64,000 nucleotides of DNA from Pseudomonas sp. G2-4 (GCF_030064125.1 NZ_CP125957.1:2170001-2234000), one strand, 5' to 3'. Positions 17,734 through 29,950 are shown, numbered from the stretch's first letter. The notes: generated from the letters alone by a model not told the origin. Made by a program: numbers and translations.

Positions 17734-20328
17734 ATGGTTCAAGTTCGCAAACTGGTGTTAGCAATAGCGGCCGCCTCGGCGCTGTCCTCCGGTATGGCGC
17801 AAGCGCTCGGGCTCGGGGAATTGACCCTGAAGTCGCCGCCGAACCAGCCTCTGGTCGCCGAAATCGAGCTGCTCGATGTCCAGCAACTGACCGCCGCCGA
17901 AGTGGTACCGAGCCTGGCCTCGCCCGACGACTTCGCCAAGGCAGGGATCGACCGCCAGGCCTTTCTCAATGACCTGACTTTTACCCCGGTGATCAACGCC
18001 AATGGCAAAAGCGTGCTGCGAGTGACCTCCAGCCAGCCGCTGTCTGAGCCGATGGTCAAATTCCTCGTGCAGGTGATGTGGCCCAATGGCCGTCTGCTGC
18101 GCGACTACAGCGTGTTGCTTGATCCGTCCAAATTCTCGCCGCAGGCTGCTGATGCGGCGCGGGCGAAGCCAGGCCAGGTTGTGTCCACGCCGGTCACCGG
18201 GGCTACCAAGCCTTCCCAATACACCACCACGCCGCGCGATACCCTGTGGGAAATCGCGGCCAAGGTGCGCAACGGCGGGTCGGTCCAGCAAACCATGCTG
18301 GCGATCCAGGCGTTGAACCCGCAAGCCTTTATCAATGGCAACATCAACCTGCTCAAGACTGGCCAGGTGCTGCGTCTTCCAGACCCTGTGCAAAGCACTG
18401 CGCTGCCGCAACCCCAGGCCATCGCCGAAGTGGCTGCGCAGAATGCCGCCTGGCGTCAGGGGCGTTCCGGCGGGGCGCGCAATGGGCAGCAGCAGTTGGA
18501 CGCGACCAAGCGCGGTCGTGGTGAAGGTGCACCGGCACAGGCGGCCGGTCGCGATAATTTGAGCCTGGTCTCGGCCGAATCTGCGAAAGCGGGTGGCAAG
18601 GGCAAAGGCGCAGCCGGGGATGCCCAGGCCCTGAGCAACAAGCTCGCGGTCACCCAGGAAAGCCTCGACTCGGCTCGCCGGGATAACGAAGAACTGAAAA
18701 GCCGCATGGCGGATCTGCAAAGCCAGCTGGACAAGCTGCAGCGCCTGATCGAACTGAAGAACAATCAACTGGCCAAGATGCAGGCCGACGGCAGTGCTGT
18801 TCCGCCTGCCGGAGAAGCGCCCCCGGCGATGTCCGCAGAATTGACCCCGGCGCCAGCGGCACAAACCCCGGCGGCGGCTCCAACCCCTGCGCCTGAAGCG
18901 TCTTCCGAGGCGACGCCGCCTGCTGCACCCGTCGAGCCGACACCCGCTGCTTCCAACGAGCAAAAATACAATGACCTGCTGACCAACCCGATCCTGCTGG
19001 GATTGATTGGCGGCGGCGCACTGTTGCTGCTGTTGCTGCTGTTGTTGCTTGCCCGTCGTCGCAAGGCCCAGCAAGAAGCCGAGAAACACTTGCGCATGGC
19101 CCGAGCCCTCGAGGAGGAGGCCGACTTCTCCCCGGAGCTCGATCTGCCCCCGAGCAGCTTCGAGGGCATTGATGTCCCACCGCCAAGCGTAAAACTTGAC
19201 CCAACACCGCCTCCAGCGCCTAAGCCCGTACCCAAGCCGGTCCCGTTGGTCGCTCCTGTGATCGTCACGCCGCCTATCGCGGCGCCATTGGTGGCGCCAG
19301 CCGCCGAGCGTTCTGACGATGTGCTGCCCCAGGCCCAGTCCCATATCGACCGCGGTCGCTTGAACCAGGCGGCGGACCTGCTTGAGCAAGGCATCAAGGC
19401 CGAGCCTCAGCGCAGCGACTTGCGCCTCAAGCTGATGGAAGTCTACGGTCACCAGGGCGACCGCGACGCTTTCGTCGCCCAGGAGCGTCAATTGGTGGCC
19501 AATGGCGACAACTACGCCCAGGTCGAACAGCTCAAAAGCCGCTTCCCGGCCATGGTGGTCGCCGCCACCGCAGGCCTGGCTGCTGCGGCCGTGGCCGCGG
19601 AACTGGACGCGCAGTACGTCAAGGACCTGCTGGAAGACAAGTCGCCGACCGATGAGGAGCTGGACAGCGCTTTCGACTTGAGCCTGGATGACATGGAGGC
19701 GACCCCCGTCGCGCCGGCCCCCGAGCCTGTCGCCGAGCTGGACGCGTTCCCGGAAGACGACGACCTGAGTTTCGAGTCGGTGCTCAAGCAGCAGACCGAA
19801 GCCAACGAAAGCCTGGACGACCTGTCGGAGTTTGATTTGGACCTGGGGGCCGATGCCCCGGCGCCAGCCCTCGACGACGAAGACTTCCTGCTGGACCTGG
19901 ATGACGACCTCAAAGGCTTGGACCTGCCCGCTACCGACACACCAGCCTTGACCGACACGCCAGCCGACGACCTCGAACTGCCGGCGGATTTCGATCTGTC
20001 CCTGGCCGATGAAATGGACGCCCAGGACAAGCCAAAGGATGCTTTCGAGGCCGAACTGGATGATGTCAACGCCGAGCTGGATCGACTGTCTGACGACCTG
20101 AGCATGCCGACCTTCACCGCGGAAGACGCCTTGGTCGGCGCTGAAGACGAGCCGGACTTCGACTTCCTCAGCGGCACCGATGAAGTGGCGACCAAGCTCG
20201 ATCTGGCCCAGGCCTACATCGACATGGGCGACAACGATGGTGCCCGGGACATCCTTGGTGAAGTCCTCAGCGAAGGCAATACCACGCAGAAGAGCGAAGC
20301 GCAGGAAATGTTGTCACGCCTGGTCTGA
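17734..20328 (+). CDS. fimV: Peptidoglycan-binding polar hub protein FimV
   Basis: 864 aa. A signal peptide of about 24 residues (cleavage after MAQA) is followed by the FimV N-terminal domain. A LysM-like peptidoglycan-binding domain lies at about 169-216 (DTLWEIAAKV to LRLPDP), then a coiled coil (about 305-355) and a Pro/Ala-rich linker. One membrane helix with ten consecutive leucines lies at about 419-440. The very acidic cytoplasmic part ends in a TPR-like FimV C-terminal domain (DLAQAYIDMGDNDGARDILG). In P. aeruginosa FimV organises type IV pili and cAMP signalling at the pole. AGGAAGAGG precedes the ATG. Confidence 0.95.
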   Translation: MVQVRKLVLAIAAASALSSGMAQALGLGELTLKSPPNQPLVAEIELLDVQQLTAAEVVPSLASPDDFAKAGIDRQAFLNDLTFTPVINANGKSVLRVTSSQPLSEPMVKFLVQVMWPNGRLLRDYSVLLDPSKFSPQAADAARAKPGQVVSTPVTGATKPSQYTTTPRDTLWEIAAKVRNGGSVQQTMLAIQALNPQAFINGNINLLKTGQVLRLPDPVQSTALPQPQAIAEVAAQNAAWRQGRSGGARNGQQQLDATKRGRGEGAPAQAAGRDNLSLVSAESAKAGGKGKGAAGDAQALSNKLAVTQESLDSARRDNEELKSRMADLQSQLDKLQRLIELKNNQLAKMQADGSAVPPAGEAPPAMSAELTPAPAAQTPAAAPTPAPEASSEATPPAAPVEPTPAASNEQKYNDLLTNPILLGLIGGGALLLLLLLLLLARRRKAQQEAEKHLRMARALEEEADFSPELDLPPSSFEGIDVPPPSVKLDPTPPPAPKPVPKPVPLVAPVIVTPPIAAPLVAPAAERSDDVLPQAQSHIDRGRLNQAADLLEQGIKAEPQRSDLRLKLMEVYGHQGDRDAFVAQERQLVANGDNYAQVEQLKSRFPAMVVAATAGLAAAAVAAELDAQYVKDLLEDKSPTDEELDSAFDLSLDDMEATPVAPAPEPVAELDAFPEDDDLSFESVLKQQTEANESLDDLSEFDLDLGADAPAPALDDEDFLLDLDDDLKGLDLPATDTPALTDTPADDLELPADFDLSLADEMDAQDKPKDAFEAELDDVNAELDRLSDDLSMPTFTAEDALVGAEDEPDFDFLSGTDEVATKLDLAQAYIDMGDNDGARDILGEVLSEGNTTQKSEAQEMLSRLV

Positions 20329-20342
20329 GAGGATCGGGTGAA

Positions 20343-20377
20343 CAAAAGCGGCAGCCGATGAGGCTGCCGTTTTTGTT
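20343..20377 (+). terminator. Terminator of fimV
   Basis: CGGCAGCC / GGCTGCCG arms, a 5-base loop and a TTTTTGTTT tail with a complementary A-rich left flank, just after the fimV stop. Confidence 0.9.
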
Positions 20378-20408
20378 TGGGTCGGGAATTTGAGGGGGCT
20401 TTGCGGGC

Positions 20409-20479
20409 CCCATCGCGAGCAAGCTCGCTCCCACAAGGGGCTGACAAATAAATGTGGGAGCGAGCTTGCTCGCGATGGC
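20409..20479. repeat. REP pair, type 1
   Basis: Inverted REPs at 20409-20436 and 20453-20479 with only a 16-base spacer, after the fimV terminator. Confidence 0.9.
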
Positions 20480-20576
20480 GTCAGCCCATTCACCACTGGA
20501 TCAACGGTTGCACTGGCATCCCAACCCGCCCGCCTTATAATGCCCGCCTTTGCGTACCTCAGCAGGCTGTAATTCC

Positions 20577-21431
20577 TTGGCAAACATAGACAACCCGGCC
20601 GCCGAAATGGCGGCCGACGGCTTTTTCCGGATCGCCCTGGGCGTTGAATACAAAGGTTCGCGTTATCGCGGCTGGCAGCGTCAGGCCTCTGGTGTACTGA
20701 CGGTGCAGGAAACCCTTGAAAATGCGCTGTCCAAAGTCGCCGATTCGCCCGTGTCGCTGCATTGCGCCGGCCGTACCGATGCCGGTGTGCACGCCTGCGG
20801 CCAAGTGGTGCATTTCGACACCCAGGTCGAGCGTTCGATGAAGGCTTGGGTGATGGGCGCCAACATCAACTTGCCTCACGACGTCAGCGTCAGCTGGGCC
20901 AAGGCGATGCCGGCACATTTCCACGCCCGCTTCAAGGCCATCGCCCGGCGCTATCGCTATGTGATCTACAACGATCAGATACGCCCGGCGCACCTGAACG
21001 AAGAAATCACCTGGAACCACCGTCCGCTGGACGTCGAACGCATGGCCGAGGCCGCGCAATACCTGGTCGGCGTCCATGATTTCAGCGCCTTCCGCGCCGG
21101 CCAGTGCCAGGCCAAGTCGCCGATCAAGGAACTGCATCACTTGCGCGTGACCCGTCACGGCAAAATGATTGTGCTCGACATCCGCGCCAGCGCGTTCCTG
21201 CATCACATGGTGCGCAACATCGCCGGTGTACTGATGACCATCGGTGCCGGCGAGCGGCCGGTGGAGTGGATCAAGGAGGTGCTCGAAAGCCGTATCCGCC
21301 GTTCCGGTGGCGTGACGGCGCATCCGTTTGGCCTGTATCTGGTGCAGGTCGAATACCGCGACGAATTCGAGCTGCCGCAGCGCTATATCGGGCCACATTT
21401 CCTCACGGGCTTCTCGGAACTCGACGGCTGA
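20577..21431 (+). CDS. truA: tRNA pseudouridine(38-40) synthase
   Basis: Converts U38-U40 of the anticodon arm to pseudouridine. RIALGVEYKGSRYRGWQRQ is the TruA N-terminal strand, and CAGRTDAGVHACGQ holds the catalytic Asp. The start is uncertain. A TTG at 20577 follows AGCAGG and gives 284 aa. An ATG at 20607 gives 274 aa, closer to E. coli (270), but has no visible ribosome site. A TATAAT at 20536-20541 puts transcription start near 20548, which rules out the still earlier TTG at 20550. Confidence 0.94.
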   Translation: MANIDNPAAEMAADGFFRIALGVEYKGSRYRGWQRQASGVLTVQETLENALSKVADSPVSLHCAGRTDAGVHACGQVVHFDTQVERSMKAWVMGANINLPHDVSVSWAKAMPAHFHARFKAIARRYRYVIYNDQIRPAHLNEEITWNHRPLDVERMAEAAQYLVGVHDFSAFRAGQCQAKSPIKELHHLRVTRHGKMIVLDIRASAFLHHMVRNIAGVLMTIGAGERPVEWIKEVLESRIRRSGGVTAHPFGLYLVQVEYRDEFELPQRYIGPHFLTGFSELDG

Positions 21432-21493
21432 CGGCCTGCGCAGCATTTGCTACCATCCGGGACTTTCACGGATTTACCTGAGGTTTTAACGAC

Positions 21494-22126
21494 ATGCCGG
21501 TCGTTCGCAGCAAGATTTGCGGGATCACCCGCGTCGAGGACGCGTTGGCGGCGGTCGAGGCTGGGGCCGATGCGATCGGGCTGGTGTTTTATGCCAAGAG
21601 CCCACGAGCGGTCACGGTGCAGCAGGCGAGGGCGATCATCCAATCCCTGCCGCCGTTTGTGACCCCGGTGGGCCTGTTCGTCAACGCCAGCCGTTGCGAG
21701 CTGGGCGAAATCCTCGATGCGGTGCCACTAGCCCTGTTGCAGTTTCACGGCGACGAGACGCCGGCCGATTGCGAAGGCTGGCATCGCCCGTACATCAAGG
21801 CATTGCGGGTCAAGGCCGGGGATGACATTGCGGCCAGCTGCGAGGCCTTTGCCGGTGCCAGCGGCATTTTGCTGGACACCTACGTGGAAGGTGTTCCCGG
21901 CGGCACCGGCGAAGCGTTCGATTGGTCATTGGTGCCGCAAGGCCTGGGCAAACCGATTATCCTCGCCGGTGGCTTGACGGCGGAAAACGTGGCCGAGGCC
22001 ATTCGCCAGGTTCGCCCATACGCGGTGGACGTGAGCGGCGGCGTGGAGCAGGGCAAGGGCATCAAGGATCCGGCAAAGATTCGTGCGTTCATGGCGGCTG
22101 TACGCGGCAGCCAGTCGTCAATGTGA
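21494..22126 (+). CDS. trpF: Phosphoribosylanthranilate isomerase
   Basis: Amadori rearrangement in tryptophan synthesis. 210 aa TIM barrel. SKICGITR carries the general-base Cys9; [13 protein letters not shown] and [16 protein letters not shown] form the phosphate-binding loops, with the catalytic Asp in VDVSGG. TGAGG lies before the ATG. It sits between truA and accD, away from the other trp genes, as is normal in pseudomonads. Confidence 0.97.
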   Translation: MPVVRSKICGITRVEDALAAVEAGADAIGLVFYAKSPRAVTVQQARAIIQSLPPFVTPVGLFVNASRCELGEILDAVPLALLQFHGDETPADCEGWHRPYIKALRVKAGDDIAASCEAFAGASGILLDTYVEGVPGGTGEAFDWSLVPQGLGKPIILAGGLTAENVAEAIRQVRPYAVDVSGGVEQGKGIKDPAKIRAFMAAVRGSQSSM

Positions 22127-22381
22127 CGGCTGGCAGACTGCCGCCGTCCATACCAGCACTGTACAAAGCAGGCAGGCACCGCCTTCGGGTGGGCCGATAG
22201 CGAAGTGGTAGCCGCGCTGCAGCGGTTGTCGGGATGGCTGAGGAAGGTTGGGTTGCACGCAGGTCATGTTTCGCACTGACCGTGGTGGCCCCTCGACTCG
22301 CCGCACAATGAATTTAGCTCAAGGGCATACGCGGGGCCGCGAACCAAAGCGTTCGGGCCGCCGGTACTGGAGAAAGAAAGC

Positions 22382-23302
22382 ATGAGCAACTGGTTGGTAG
22401 ACAAACTGATCCCTTCGATCATGCGTTCCGAGGTGAAGAAAAGCTCGGTGCCTGAAGGTCTGTGGCACAAATGTCCATCCTGCGAAGCGGTGCTGTATCG
22501 CCCAGAGCTGGAAAAGACCCTGGACGTTTGCCCCAAGTGCAACCACCACATGCGCATTGGTGCGCGTGCCCGTATCGACATCTTCCTGGACGCCGAAGGC
22601 CGTGTTGAGCTGGGCGCCGACCTGGAGCCCGTGGACCGTCTGAAATTCCGCGACGGCAAGAAGTACAAGGATCGCCTGACCGCAGCCCAGAAGCAGACCG
22701 GCGAAAAAGACGCCCTGGTGTCCATAAGCGGCACCTTGCTGGGCATGCCAGTGGTGGTCTCGGCCTTCGAGTTCTCTTTCATGGGCGGTTCCATGGGTGC
22801 CATCGTCGGTGAGCGCTTCGTTCGCGCCGCCAACCATGCCCTGGAAAATCGTTGCCCAATGATCTGCTTCGCCGCTTCCGGTGGTGCGCGGATGCAGGAA
22901 GCGCTGATCTCCCTGATGCAAATGGCCAAGACCTCTGCGGTGCTGGCGCGTCTGCGTGAAGAAGGCATTCCGTTCATCTCGGTACTGACCGACCCGGTCT
23001 ACGGCGGCGTTTCCGCCAGCCTGGCGATGCTGGGTGATGTGATCGTCGGCGAGCCGAAAGCCCTGATCGGTTTCGCCGGCCCGCGCGTGATCGAGCAGAC
23101 CGTGCGGGAAAAACTGCCGGAAGGCTTCCAGCGCAGTGAGTTCCTGCTTGAGCACGGCGCCATCGACATGATCATTCATCGCCAGGAGCTGCGTCCGCGT
23201 CTGGGCAATCTGCTGGCTCAACTGATGGGCCTGCCGACGCCGAAATTCGTCGCCGCACCGATCGAGCCGATCGTGGTTCCGCCGGCGCCTGCTGGTCTAT
23301 GA
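22382..23302 (+). CDS. accD: Acetyl-CoA carboxylase carboxyltransferase, beta subunit
   Basis: With AccA it transfers the carboxyl from biotin to acetyl-CoA, the committed step of fatty-acid synthesis. 306 aa. A four-Cys zinc ribbon lies at Cys31, Cys34, Cys50 and Cys53 (WHKCPSC ... VCPKC). The crotonase-fold core includes [14 protein letters not shown] and [10 protein letters not shown] 255-base gap upstream shows no gene and probably carries its promoter. The stop overlaps the folC start by four bases. Confidence 0.97.
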   Translation: MSNWLVDKLIPSIMRSEVKKSSVPEGLWHKCPSCEAVLYRPELEKTLDVCPKCNHHMRIGARARIDIFLDAEGRVELGADLEPVDRLKFRDGKKYKDRLTAAQKQTGEKDALVSISGTLLGMPVVVSAFEFSFMGGSMGAIVGERFVRAANHALENRCPMICFAASGGARMQEALISLMQMAKTSAVLARLREEGIPFISVLTDPVYGGVSASLAMLGDVIVGEPKALIGFAGPRVIEQTVREKLPEGFQRSEFLLEHGAIDMIIHRQELRPRLGNLLAQLMGLPTPKFVAAPIEPIVVPPAPAGL

Positions 23303-24606
23303 CCCAACGTACCCTGGGCGACTGGCTGGCCTACCTCGAGCAGTTGCATCCATCGGCCATCGACATGGGGCTGGAGCGCTCGCAAGCGGTAGCGTCCCGC
23401 ATGGGACTGGTCAAGCCGGCGCCCCGGGTCATCACCGTCACCGGCACCAACGGCAAGGGTTCGACCTGCTCCTTCGTGGCCTCGCTGTTGCGGGCCCAGG
23501 GGCTGAGCGTCGGTGTCTACAGCTCGCCGCACCTGCTGCGCTACAACGAGCGGGTGCAAGTCAATGGTGTCGAAGCCACTGACGCCGAGTTGTGCGAAGC
23601 CTTTGCCGCGGTGGAAGCCGGGCGGGGCGAGACGTCCCTCACGTATTTCGAGATGGGCACCCTGGCGGCATTCTGGCTGTTCGCCCGTAGTGGCCTGGAT
23701 GCCGTGGTGCTGGAAGTCGGTCTGGGCGGACGACTGGATACGGTCAACCTGGTGGATGCCGACATCGCGCTGGTCACCAGTATCGGTGTGGACCATGCCG
23801 ATTACTTGGGCGACACCCGCGAATCCGTGGCCTTCGAGAAGGCCGGCATCTTTCGCCAGGGCGCGCCTGCGCTCTGCGGCGATCTCAATCCCCCTCAACC
23901 GTTGCTGGACAAGGTCCGTGAACTGAGCTGCCCGTTCCTCCTGCGCGGTCGGGATTTCGATCTGGCGATGACCGAGCAGCACTGGCAGTGGCGGGGCAGT
24001 GATGCCCAGGGCAATCCGGTGGAATTGCACGATCTGCCGCTGCTGGACCTGCCGATGGAAAACGCTGCACTGGCGCTGCAGGCCTACCTGTTGTTGGGCT
24101 TGCCGTGGGAGGCCGGACAAATCGTCGAGGCCTTGCAAGCGACCCACGTTGTCGGGCGTCTCGATCAACGGCAGGTCGATTGGCAGGGCAAGCGCCTGAA
24201 CCTGTTGCTGGATGTCGGCCACAACCCGCACGCGGCGCAGTACTTGGCCGAGCGCCTGGCACGGCGGCCGGTAGAGGGGCGGCGCCTGGCGGTGTTCGGG
24301 CTGTTGTCCGACAAGGATCTGGATGGCGTTGTCGACGCGTTGAGTGCTAGTGTCCAGCATTGGGCGGTGACGCCGCTGGATTCGCCGCGCTCGCGCCCGG
24401 CGGCTGAGTTGCAGGCAGCCTTGCAGCGTCGCGGTGCTTCGGTGCAAACCTACGACAGTGTGGCTGCCGCGCTGGAAGGTCAATGTACCCTGGCGACGTC
24501 CGAGGACGAGGTTCTGCTGTTCGGATCATTTTTTTGTGTTGCCGAGGCCCTTCAATGGGTGGCCCGGCGCGCCACGGAGGAAGCTGCAGATGGCATTGCT
24601 GGATAA
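23299..24606 (+). CDS. folC: Dihydrofolate synthase / folylpolyglutamate synthase
   Basis: Adds glutamate to dihydropteroate and to folates. 435 aa Mur-ligase fold. [14 protein letters not shown] (residues 46-59) is the ATP loop; [12 protein letters not shown] and [14 protein letters not shown] are FolC hallmarks; DVGHNPHAA opens the C-terminal domain. It starts inside the accD stop (ATGA), so translation is probably coupled. It overlaps the next gene by 17 bases. Confidence 0.96.
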   Translation: MTQRTLGDWLAYLEQLHPSAIDMGLERSQAVASRMGLVKPAPRVITVTGTNGKGSTCSFVASLLRAQGLSVGVYSSPHLLRYNERVQVNGVEATDAELCEAFAAVEAGRGETSLTYFEMGTLAAFWLFARSGLDAVVLEVGLGGRLDTVNLVDADIALVTSIGVDHADYLGDTRESVAFEKAGIFRQGAPALCGDLNPPQPLLDKVRELSCPFLLRGRDFDLAMTEQHWQWRGSDAQGNPVELHDLPLLDLPMENAALALQAYLLLGLPWEAGQIVEALQATHVVGRLDQRQVDWQGKRLNLLLDVGHNPHAAQYLAERLARRPVEGRRLAVFGLLSDKDLDGVVDALSASVQHWAVTPLDSPRSRPAAELQAALQRRGASVQTYDSVAAALEGQCTLATSEDEVLLFGSFFCVAEALQWVARRATEEAADGIAG

Positions 24607-25252
24607 AGCGTACAAGCAGCGCATGGTGGGGGCCTTGGTATTGGTGGCCCTGGCCGTGATTTTCCTGCCGATGCTGTTTTCCCGTCAGGATGAACAGCGC
24701 CAGGTAACGGTCGATGCACCGGCCGCGCCCCAGGCACCGTCCGTGTCGCCTGTGCAGGTCGAGCCTGTTGCGGTGCCCGAGCCGGAGGCGCTGCCCCAGG
24801 AGCCTGTTCCCAGCGATGAGGAGCTGGCCGAGCAGCCGGCACCTTCGATGCCGATTGCACCGGCGCCCGCAACGCCTGCCGCACCGAGCAAGCCGCCCGT
24901 CGCTCCAACTCCAGTCCCTGCCACTCCGGCGGTCAAGCCGCCCCCAAGCCAACCGATTACCGCCGCAACTACCAAGCCGGACACCACGCAAAACCGCGTG
25001 GATGCCAACGGCCTGTCGATCAGTTGGTCGGTGCAACTGGCCAGCCTGACCAGCCGTGAAAGCGCCGAAAGCCTGCAGAAAACCCTGCGCAGCCAAGGCT
25101 ACAACGCCTACATTCGCTCCGTCGATGGCAAGAATCGGGTGTTTGTCGGCCCGTTGATCGAGCGTGCCGAGGCCGACCGTCTGCGCGACCTGCTCAGCCG
25201 TCAGCAAAACCTCAAGGGTTTCGTGGTGCGCTTCCAGCCAGAGCGCGGTTAA
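24590..25252 (+). CDS. SPOR-domain inner-membrane protein, DedD-like
   Basis: 220 aa. A short cytoplasmic start is followed by one membrane helix (about residues 12-32, MVGALVLVALAVIFLPMLF), a Pro/Ala-rich periplasmic linker (about 45-145) and a C-terminal SPOR domain (about 148-220, WSVQLASLTSRESAESLQKTL). SPOR domains bind denuded peptidoglycan at the division site. GGAGG precedes the ATG at 24590; a longer in-frame reading begins deep in folC and is spurious. The folC-dedD-cvpA-purF order matches E. coli and P. aeruginosa. Confidence 0.92.
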   Translation: MALLDKAYKQRMVGALVLVALAVIFLPMLFSRQDEQRQVTVDAPAAPQAPSVSPVQVEPVAVPEPEALPQEPVPSDEELAEQPAPSMPIAPAPATPAAPSKPPVAPTPVPATPAVKPPPSQPITAATTKPDTTQNRVDANGLSISWSVQLASLTSRESAESLQKTLRSQGYNAYIRSVDGKNRVFVGPLIERAEADRLRDLLSRQQNLKGFVVRFQPERG

Positions 25253-25341
25253 CAGCGATTTACCTGATTTGAATCGTGCAGCTTACCGACAGCCCTGCGC
25301 TCTGCTAAAATGCGCCGCCTTATCCGTCTGTAGGCTGCACC

Positions 25342-25902
25342 GTGCCATTTACCTGGGTTGACTGGGCGATCGTTGCGATCGTCGCCATCTCCGCATTGAT
25401 CAGTCTGAGCCGCGGCTTCGTCAAGGAAGCCCTCTCGCTGCTGACCTGGATCATCGCGGGAGTCGTAGCCTGGATGTTTGGTGGTTCGCTGTCCCAGTAC
25501 CTCGCCGGATACATCGAAACTCCATCGGCTCGCGTGATCGCGGGCTGTGCCATCTTGTTTATCGCCACCTTGCTGGTCGGCGCAATGATCAATTATCTGA
25601 TCGGCGAACTGATTCGCGTCACCGGGCTTTCCGGGACGGACCGGTTCCTGGGCATGGCCTTCGGCGCGGCGCGTGGCGCGTTGCTGGTGGTCGTGGCCGT
25701 CGGGCTCCTGAGCCTGGGGCCGGTGCAGCAGGATACGTGGTGGCAGGAGTCCCGGCTCGTGCCACAATTTCTATTGGTCGCAGACTGGTCCAAAAACCTG
25801 ATCCTGGGTTGGAGCAGTCAGTGGCTTGCCAGCGGTATCAGCGTACCCGCTGAAATACCGTTCAAGGAACACCTCTTGCCGACGGCCAAAACGCCGCAGT
25901 GA
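25342..25902 (+). CDS. cvpA: CvpA-family membrane protein
   Basis: 186 aa with a GTG start giving MPFTWVDWAIVAIVAISALI. Four membrane helices lie at about residues 5-24, 31-50, 66-87 and 103-125. SRGFVKEALSL is the family signature. CvpA is needed for colicin V export in E. coli and affects envelope tolerance; its biochemical role is unknown. It lies 41 bases before purF, the usual operon partner. Confidence 0.93.
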   Translation: MPFTWVDWAIVAIVAISALISLSRGFVKEALSLLTWIIAGVVAWMFGGSLSQYLAGYIETPSARVIAGCAILFIATLLVGAMINYLIGELIRVTGLSGTDRFLGMAFGAARGALLVVVAVGLLSLGPVQQDTWWQESRLVPQFLLVADWSKNLILGWSSQWLASGISVPAEIPFKEHLLPTAKTPQ

Positions 25903-25943
25903 GTGTTGTTCAGTTCAGATCCATTAAGTAGGGGTTGCGTCGC

Positions 25944-27449
<1,506 letters not shown>

Positions 27450-27455
27450 TGAACG

Positions 27456-27478
27456 AACCGGCCCTGAGGGGCCGGTTT
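27456..27478 (+). terminator. Terminator of purF
   Basis: AACCGGCCC / GGGCCGGTT stem, a short loop and TTTGCGTTT, seven bases after purF. The T run is weak, so read-through into metZ is possible. Confidence 0.75.
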
Positions 27479-27507
27479 GCGTTTAAACCGATTTCAGGAG
27501 TGACAGC

Positions 27508-28719
27508 ATGAGTCAGGATTGGGATGCCGGTCGGCTGGACAGCGACCTTGAAGGCGTAGCGTTCGATACCCTGGCGGTTCGCGCTGGTCAGCACCGCACG
27601 CCGGAAGCCGAACATGGCGATCCGATGTTCTTCACCTCCAGCTACGTGTTCCGCACCGCTGCCGATGCGGCGGCGCGGTTTGCCGGCGAAGTGCCGGGCA
27701 ACGTTTACTCGCGCTATACCAACCCGACTGTGCGGGCGTTCGAAGAGCGCATCGCCGCCCTGGAGGGTGCCGAGCAAGCCGTGGCCACCGCCACCGGCAT
27801 GGCGGCGATCATGGCCGTGGTGATGAGCCTGTGCAGCGCCGGCGACCATGTGCTGGTGTCCCGTAGCGTCTTCGGCTCGACCATCAGCCTGTTCGAGAAG
27901 TACTTCAAGCGCTTTGGCGTGGAAGTCGATTATGTACCCCTGGCGGACTTGTCCGGTTGGGATGCCGCGATCAAGGCCAACACCAAGCTGCTGTTCGTCG
28001 AATCGCCTTCCAACCCGTTGGCCGAGCTGGTGGATATCGCGGCGCTGGCGGAAATCGCCCACGCCAAGGGTGCCATGCTGGTGGTCGATAACTGCTTCTG
28101 CACCCCGGCGCTGCAACAGCCGCTGAAAATGGGCGCGGATGTGGTGGTGCATTCGGCGACCAAGTTCATCGACGGCCAGGGTCGTTGCATGGGCGGTGTG
28201 GTGGCCGGTCGTGGTGAACAGATGAAAGAAGTGGTGGGCTTCCTGCGTACCGCCGGGCCGACCCTCAGCCCGTTCAACGCTTGGATCTTCCTCAAGGGCC
28301 TGGAAACCCTGGGCCTGCGCATGAAGGCGCACTGCGCCAACGCCCAAGCCCTGGCCGAGTGGCTGGAGCAGCAGGACGGTATTGAGAAAGTGCATTACGC
28401 CGGCCTCAAGAGCCATCCGCAACATGACCTGGCCACGCGTCAGCAACGCGGCTTCGGTGCGGTGGTGAGCTTCGAGGTCAAGGGAGGCAAGGAGGGCGCC
28501 TGGCGCTTTATCGACGCCACCCGGTTGATCTCCATCACTGCCAACCTGGGTGATAGCAAGACCACCATCACCCATCCGAGCACCACCTCCCACGGCCGCT
28601 TGTCGCCCCAGGAGCGTGAAGCGGCGGGCATTCGTGACAGCCTGATCCGCGTCGCGGTCGGTCTGGAAGACGTAGCCGACCTGCAAGCCGACCTGGCCCG
28701 CGGGTTGGCGGCCTTGTGA
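27508..28719 (+). CDS. metZ: O-succinylhomoserine sulfhydrylase
   Basis: PLP enzyme making homocysteine directly from O-succinylhomoserine and sulfide, the direct-sulfhydrylation route of pseudomonads. 403 aa, Cys/Met-metabolism PLP family. SRYTNPT is near the N-terminus, and [16 protein letters not shown] carries the PLP Lys219. The name metZ rests on the purF-metZ synteny; a cystathionine gamma-synthase activity cannot be excluded. CAGGAG precedes the ATG. It overlaps the next gene by four bases. Confidence 0.94.
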   Translation: MSQDWDAGRLDSDLEGVAFDTLAVRAGQHRTPEAEHGDPMFFTSSYVFRTAADAAARFAGEVPGNVYSRYTNPTVRAFEERIAALEGAEQAVATATGMAAIMAVVMSLCSAGDHVLVSRSVFGSTISLFEKYFKRFGVEVDYVPLADLSGWDAAIKANTKLLFVESPSNPLAELVDIAALAEIAHAKGAMLVVDNCFCTPALQQPLKMGADVVVHSATKFIDGQGRCMGGVVAGRGEQMKEVVGFLRTAGPTLSPFNAWIFLKGLETLGLRMKAHCANAQALAEWLEQQDGIEKVHYAGLKSHPQHDLATRQQRGFGAVVSFEVKGGKEGAWRFIDATRLISITANLGDSKTTITHPSTTSHGRLSPQEREAAGIRDSLIRVAVGLEDVADLQADLARGLAAL

Positions 28720-29489
28720 TCGAGCTGGCAACGCCGCCGAGCGGCACCCATGGCCGGGTTGCCCTGGTGACGGGCGCCGCACGGGGCATCGGCCTGGGCA
28801 TTGCCGCCTGGTTGATCTGTGAAGGCTGGCAGGTGGTGCTGACCGACCTGGACCGCGAGCGCGGTTCCAAGGTTGCGAAGACGTTGGGCGATAACGCCTG
28901 GTTCATCGCCATGGACGTCGCGGACGAGTCGCAAGTCGCCACCTGCGTTGCTGAAGTACTCGGGCAGTTCGGGCGGCTCGACGCGCTGGTGTGCAACGCG
29001 GCCATCGCCGACCCGCACAACATCACCCTGGAAAGCTTGGACCTGGCTTACTGGAATCGCGTCCTGGCCGTGAACCTTGGCGGGCCGATGCTGCTGGCCA
29101 AGCATTGCGCGCCGTACCTGCGCGCCCACAATGGCGCCATCGTCAACCTGGCCTCGACCCGTGCCGCACAATCGGAGCCCGACTCCGAAGCCTATGCGGC
29201 GAGCAAGGGCGGCTTGCTGGCCCTGACCCATGCCCTGGCGATCAGCCTGGGGCCGGAGATCCGGGTCAATGCCGTCAGCCCTGGCTGGATCGATGCCCGC
29301 GACCCATCCCAGCGTCGTGCGCAGCCACTGACCGACGCCGATCACGCCCAGCATCCGACGGGCAGGGTTGGCACGGTAGAGGACGTGGCGGCGATGGTGG
29401 CTTGGCTGTTGTCGCGCAATGCTGGTTTCGTCACGGGCCAGGAGTTCGTGGTGGACGGCGGCATGACCAAGAAAATGATTTATGAGTGA
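28716..29489 (+). CDS. Short-chain dehydrogenase/reductase
   Basis: 257 aa classical [16 protein letters not shown] is the dinucleotide-binding loop, CNAAIAD corresponds to NNAG, and the catalytic YAASK is Tyr160/Lys164 with Ser in LAST. VDGGMT is near the C-terminus. The GTG start overlaps the metZ stop (GTGA), giving translational coupling. The same pair occurs elsewhere in Pseudomonas. The substrate is unknown; linkage to methionine metabolism is inference from the overlap. Confidence 0.9.
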   Translation: MIELATPPSGTHGRVALVTGAARGIGLGIAAWLICEGWQVVLTDLDRERGSKVAKTLGDNAWFIAMDVADESQVATCVAEVLGQFGRLDALVCNAAIADPHNITLESLDLAYWNRVLAVNLGGPMLLAKHCAPYLRAHNGAIVNLASTRAAQSEPDSEAYAASKGGLLALTHALAISLGPEIRVNAVSPGWIDARDPSQRRAQPLTDADHAQHPTGRVGTVEDVAAMVAWLLSRNAGFVTGQEFVVDGGMTKKMIYE

Positions 29490-29492
29490 GGA

Positions 29493-29579
29493 GCAGCTGC
29501 AAGTGGCGAGCTGCAAGCTGCAAGCGATTATGTGGTGTTGGCGCTTTTGACTTGCAGCTTGCGGCTCGAAGCTGTTTTT
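29493..29579. repeat. Inverted repeat with terminator-like tail
   Basis: Arms 29508-29524 and 29551-29567 match at 16 of 17 positions (GAGCTGCAAGCTGCAAG and complement), with TTTTTG shortly after. The CTGCAAG motif is iterated. It could end the purF-metZ-SDR transcript or be a third small palindromic repeat family. Confidence 0.65.
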
Positions 29580-29600
29580 GAAAAAAATCCAACCCTGCTA

Positions 29601-29629
29601 TTGACTTAGCTTCGGTACCTGCGTAAATT
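29601..29629 (+). promoter_or_regulatory. Promoter of the tRNA-Val/Asp cluster
   Basis: TTGACT (29601-29606), a 17-base spacer and TAAATT (29624-29629), 21 bases before tRNA-Val. Confidence 0.65.
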
Positions 29630-29650
29630 TCGCGGCCTCAACGAAGCAAA

Positions 29651-29726
29651 GGGTGATTAGCTCAGCTGGGAGAGCGTCTGCCTTACAAGCAGAATGTCGG
29701 CGGTTCGATCCCGTCATCACCCACCA
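29651..29726 (+). tRNA. tRNA-Val(TAC)
   Basis: A 76-base cloverleaf with encoded CCA. The anticodon arm is TCTGC-CTTACAA-GCAGA with anticodon TAC. First of a three-tRNA cluster. Confidence 0.97.
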
Positions 29727-29784
29727 TGTTTTACGAGAGTTTTGCGAAAGCAAGACGGAAGCTGTCAAAAGCCTCCACCGACGC

Positions 29785-29861
29785 GCAGCGGTAGTTCAGT
29801 CGGTTAGAATACCGGCCTGTCACGCCGGGGGTCGCGGGTTCGAGTCCCGTCCGCTGCGCCA
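29785..29861 (+). tRNA. tRNA-Asp(GTC), copy 1
   Basis: A 77-base cloverleaf with encoded CCA. The anticodon arm is CCGGC-CTGTCAC-GCCGG with anticodon GTC. Confidence 0.97.
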
Positions 29862-29950
29862 TATTTTCCGAAGCAGGTTCGCCTGGTTCGAGATCCAGAC
29901 CCAAGGGTTTTGATCAGACGAGTTAACTGGACGCAAGTCCATAGCGATAC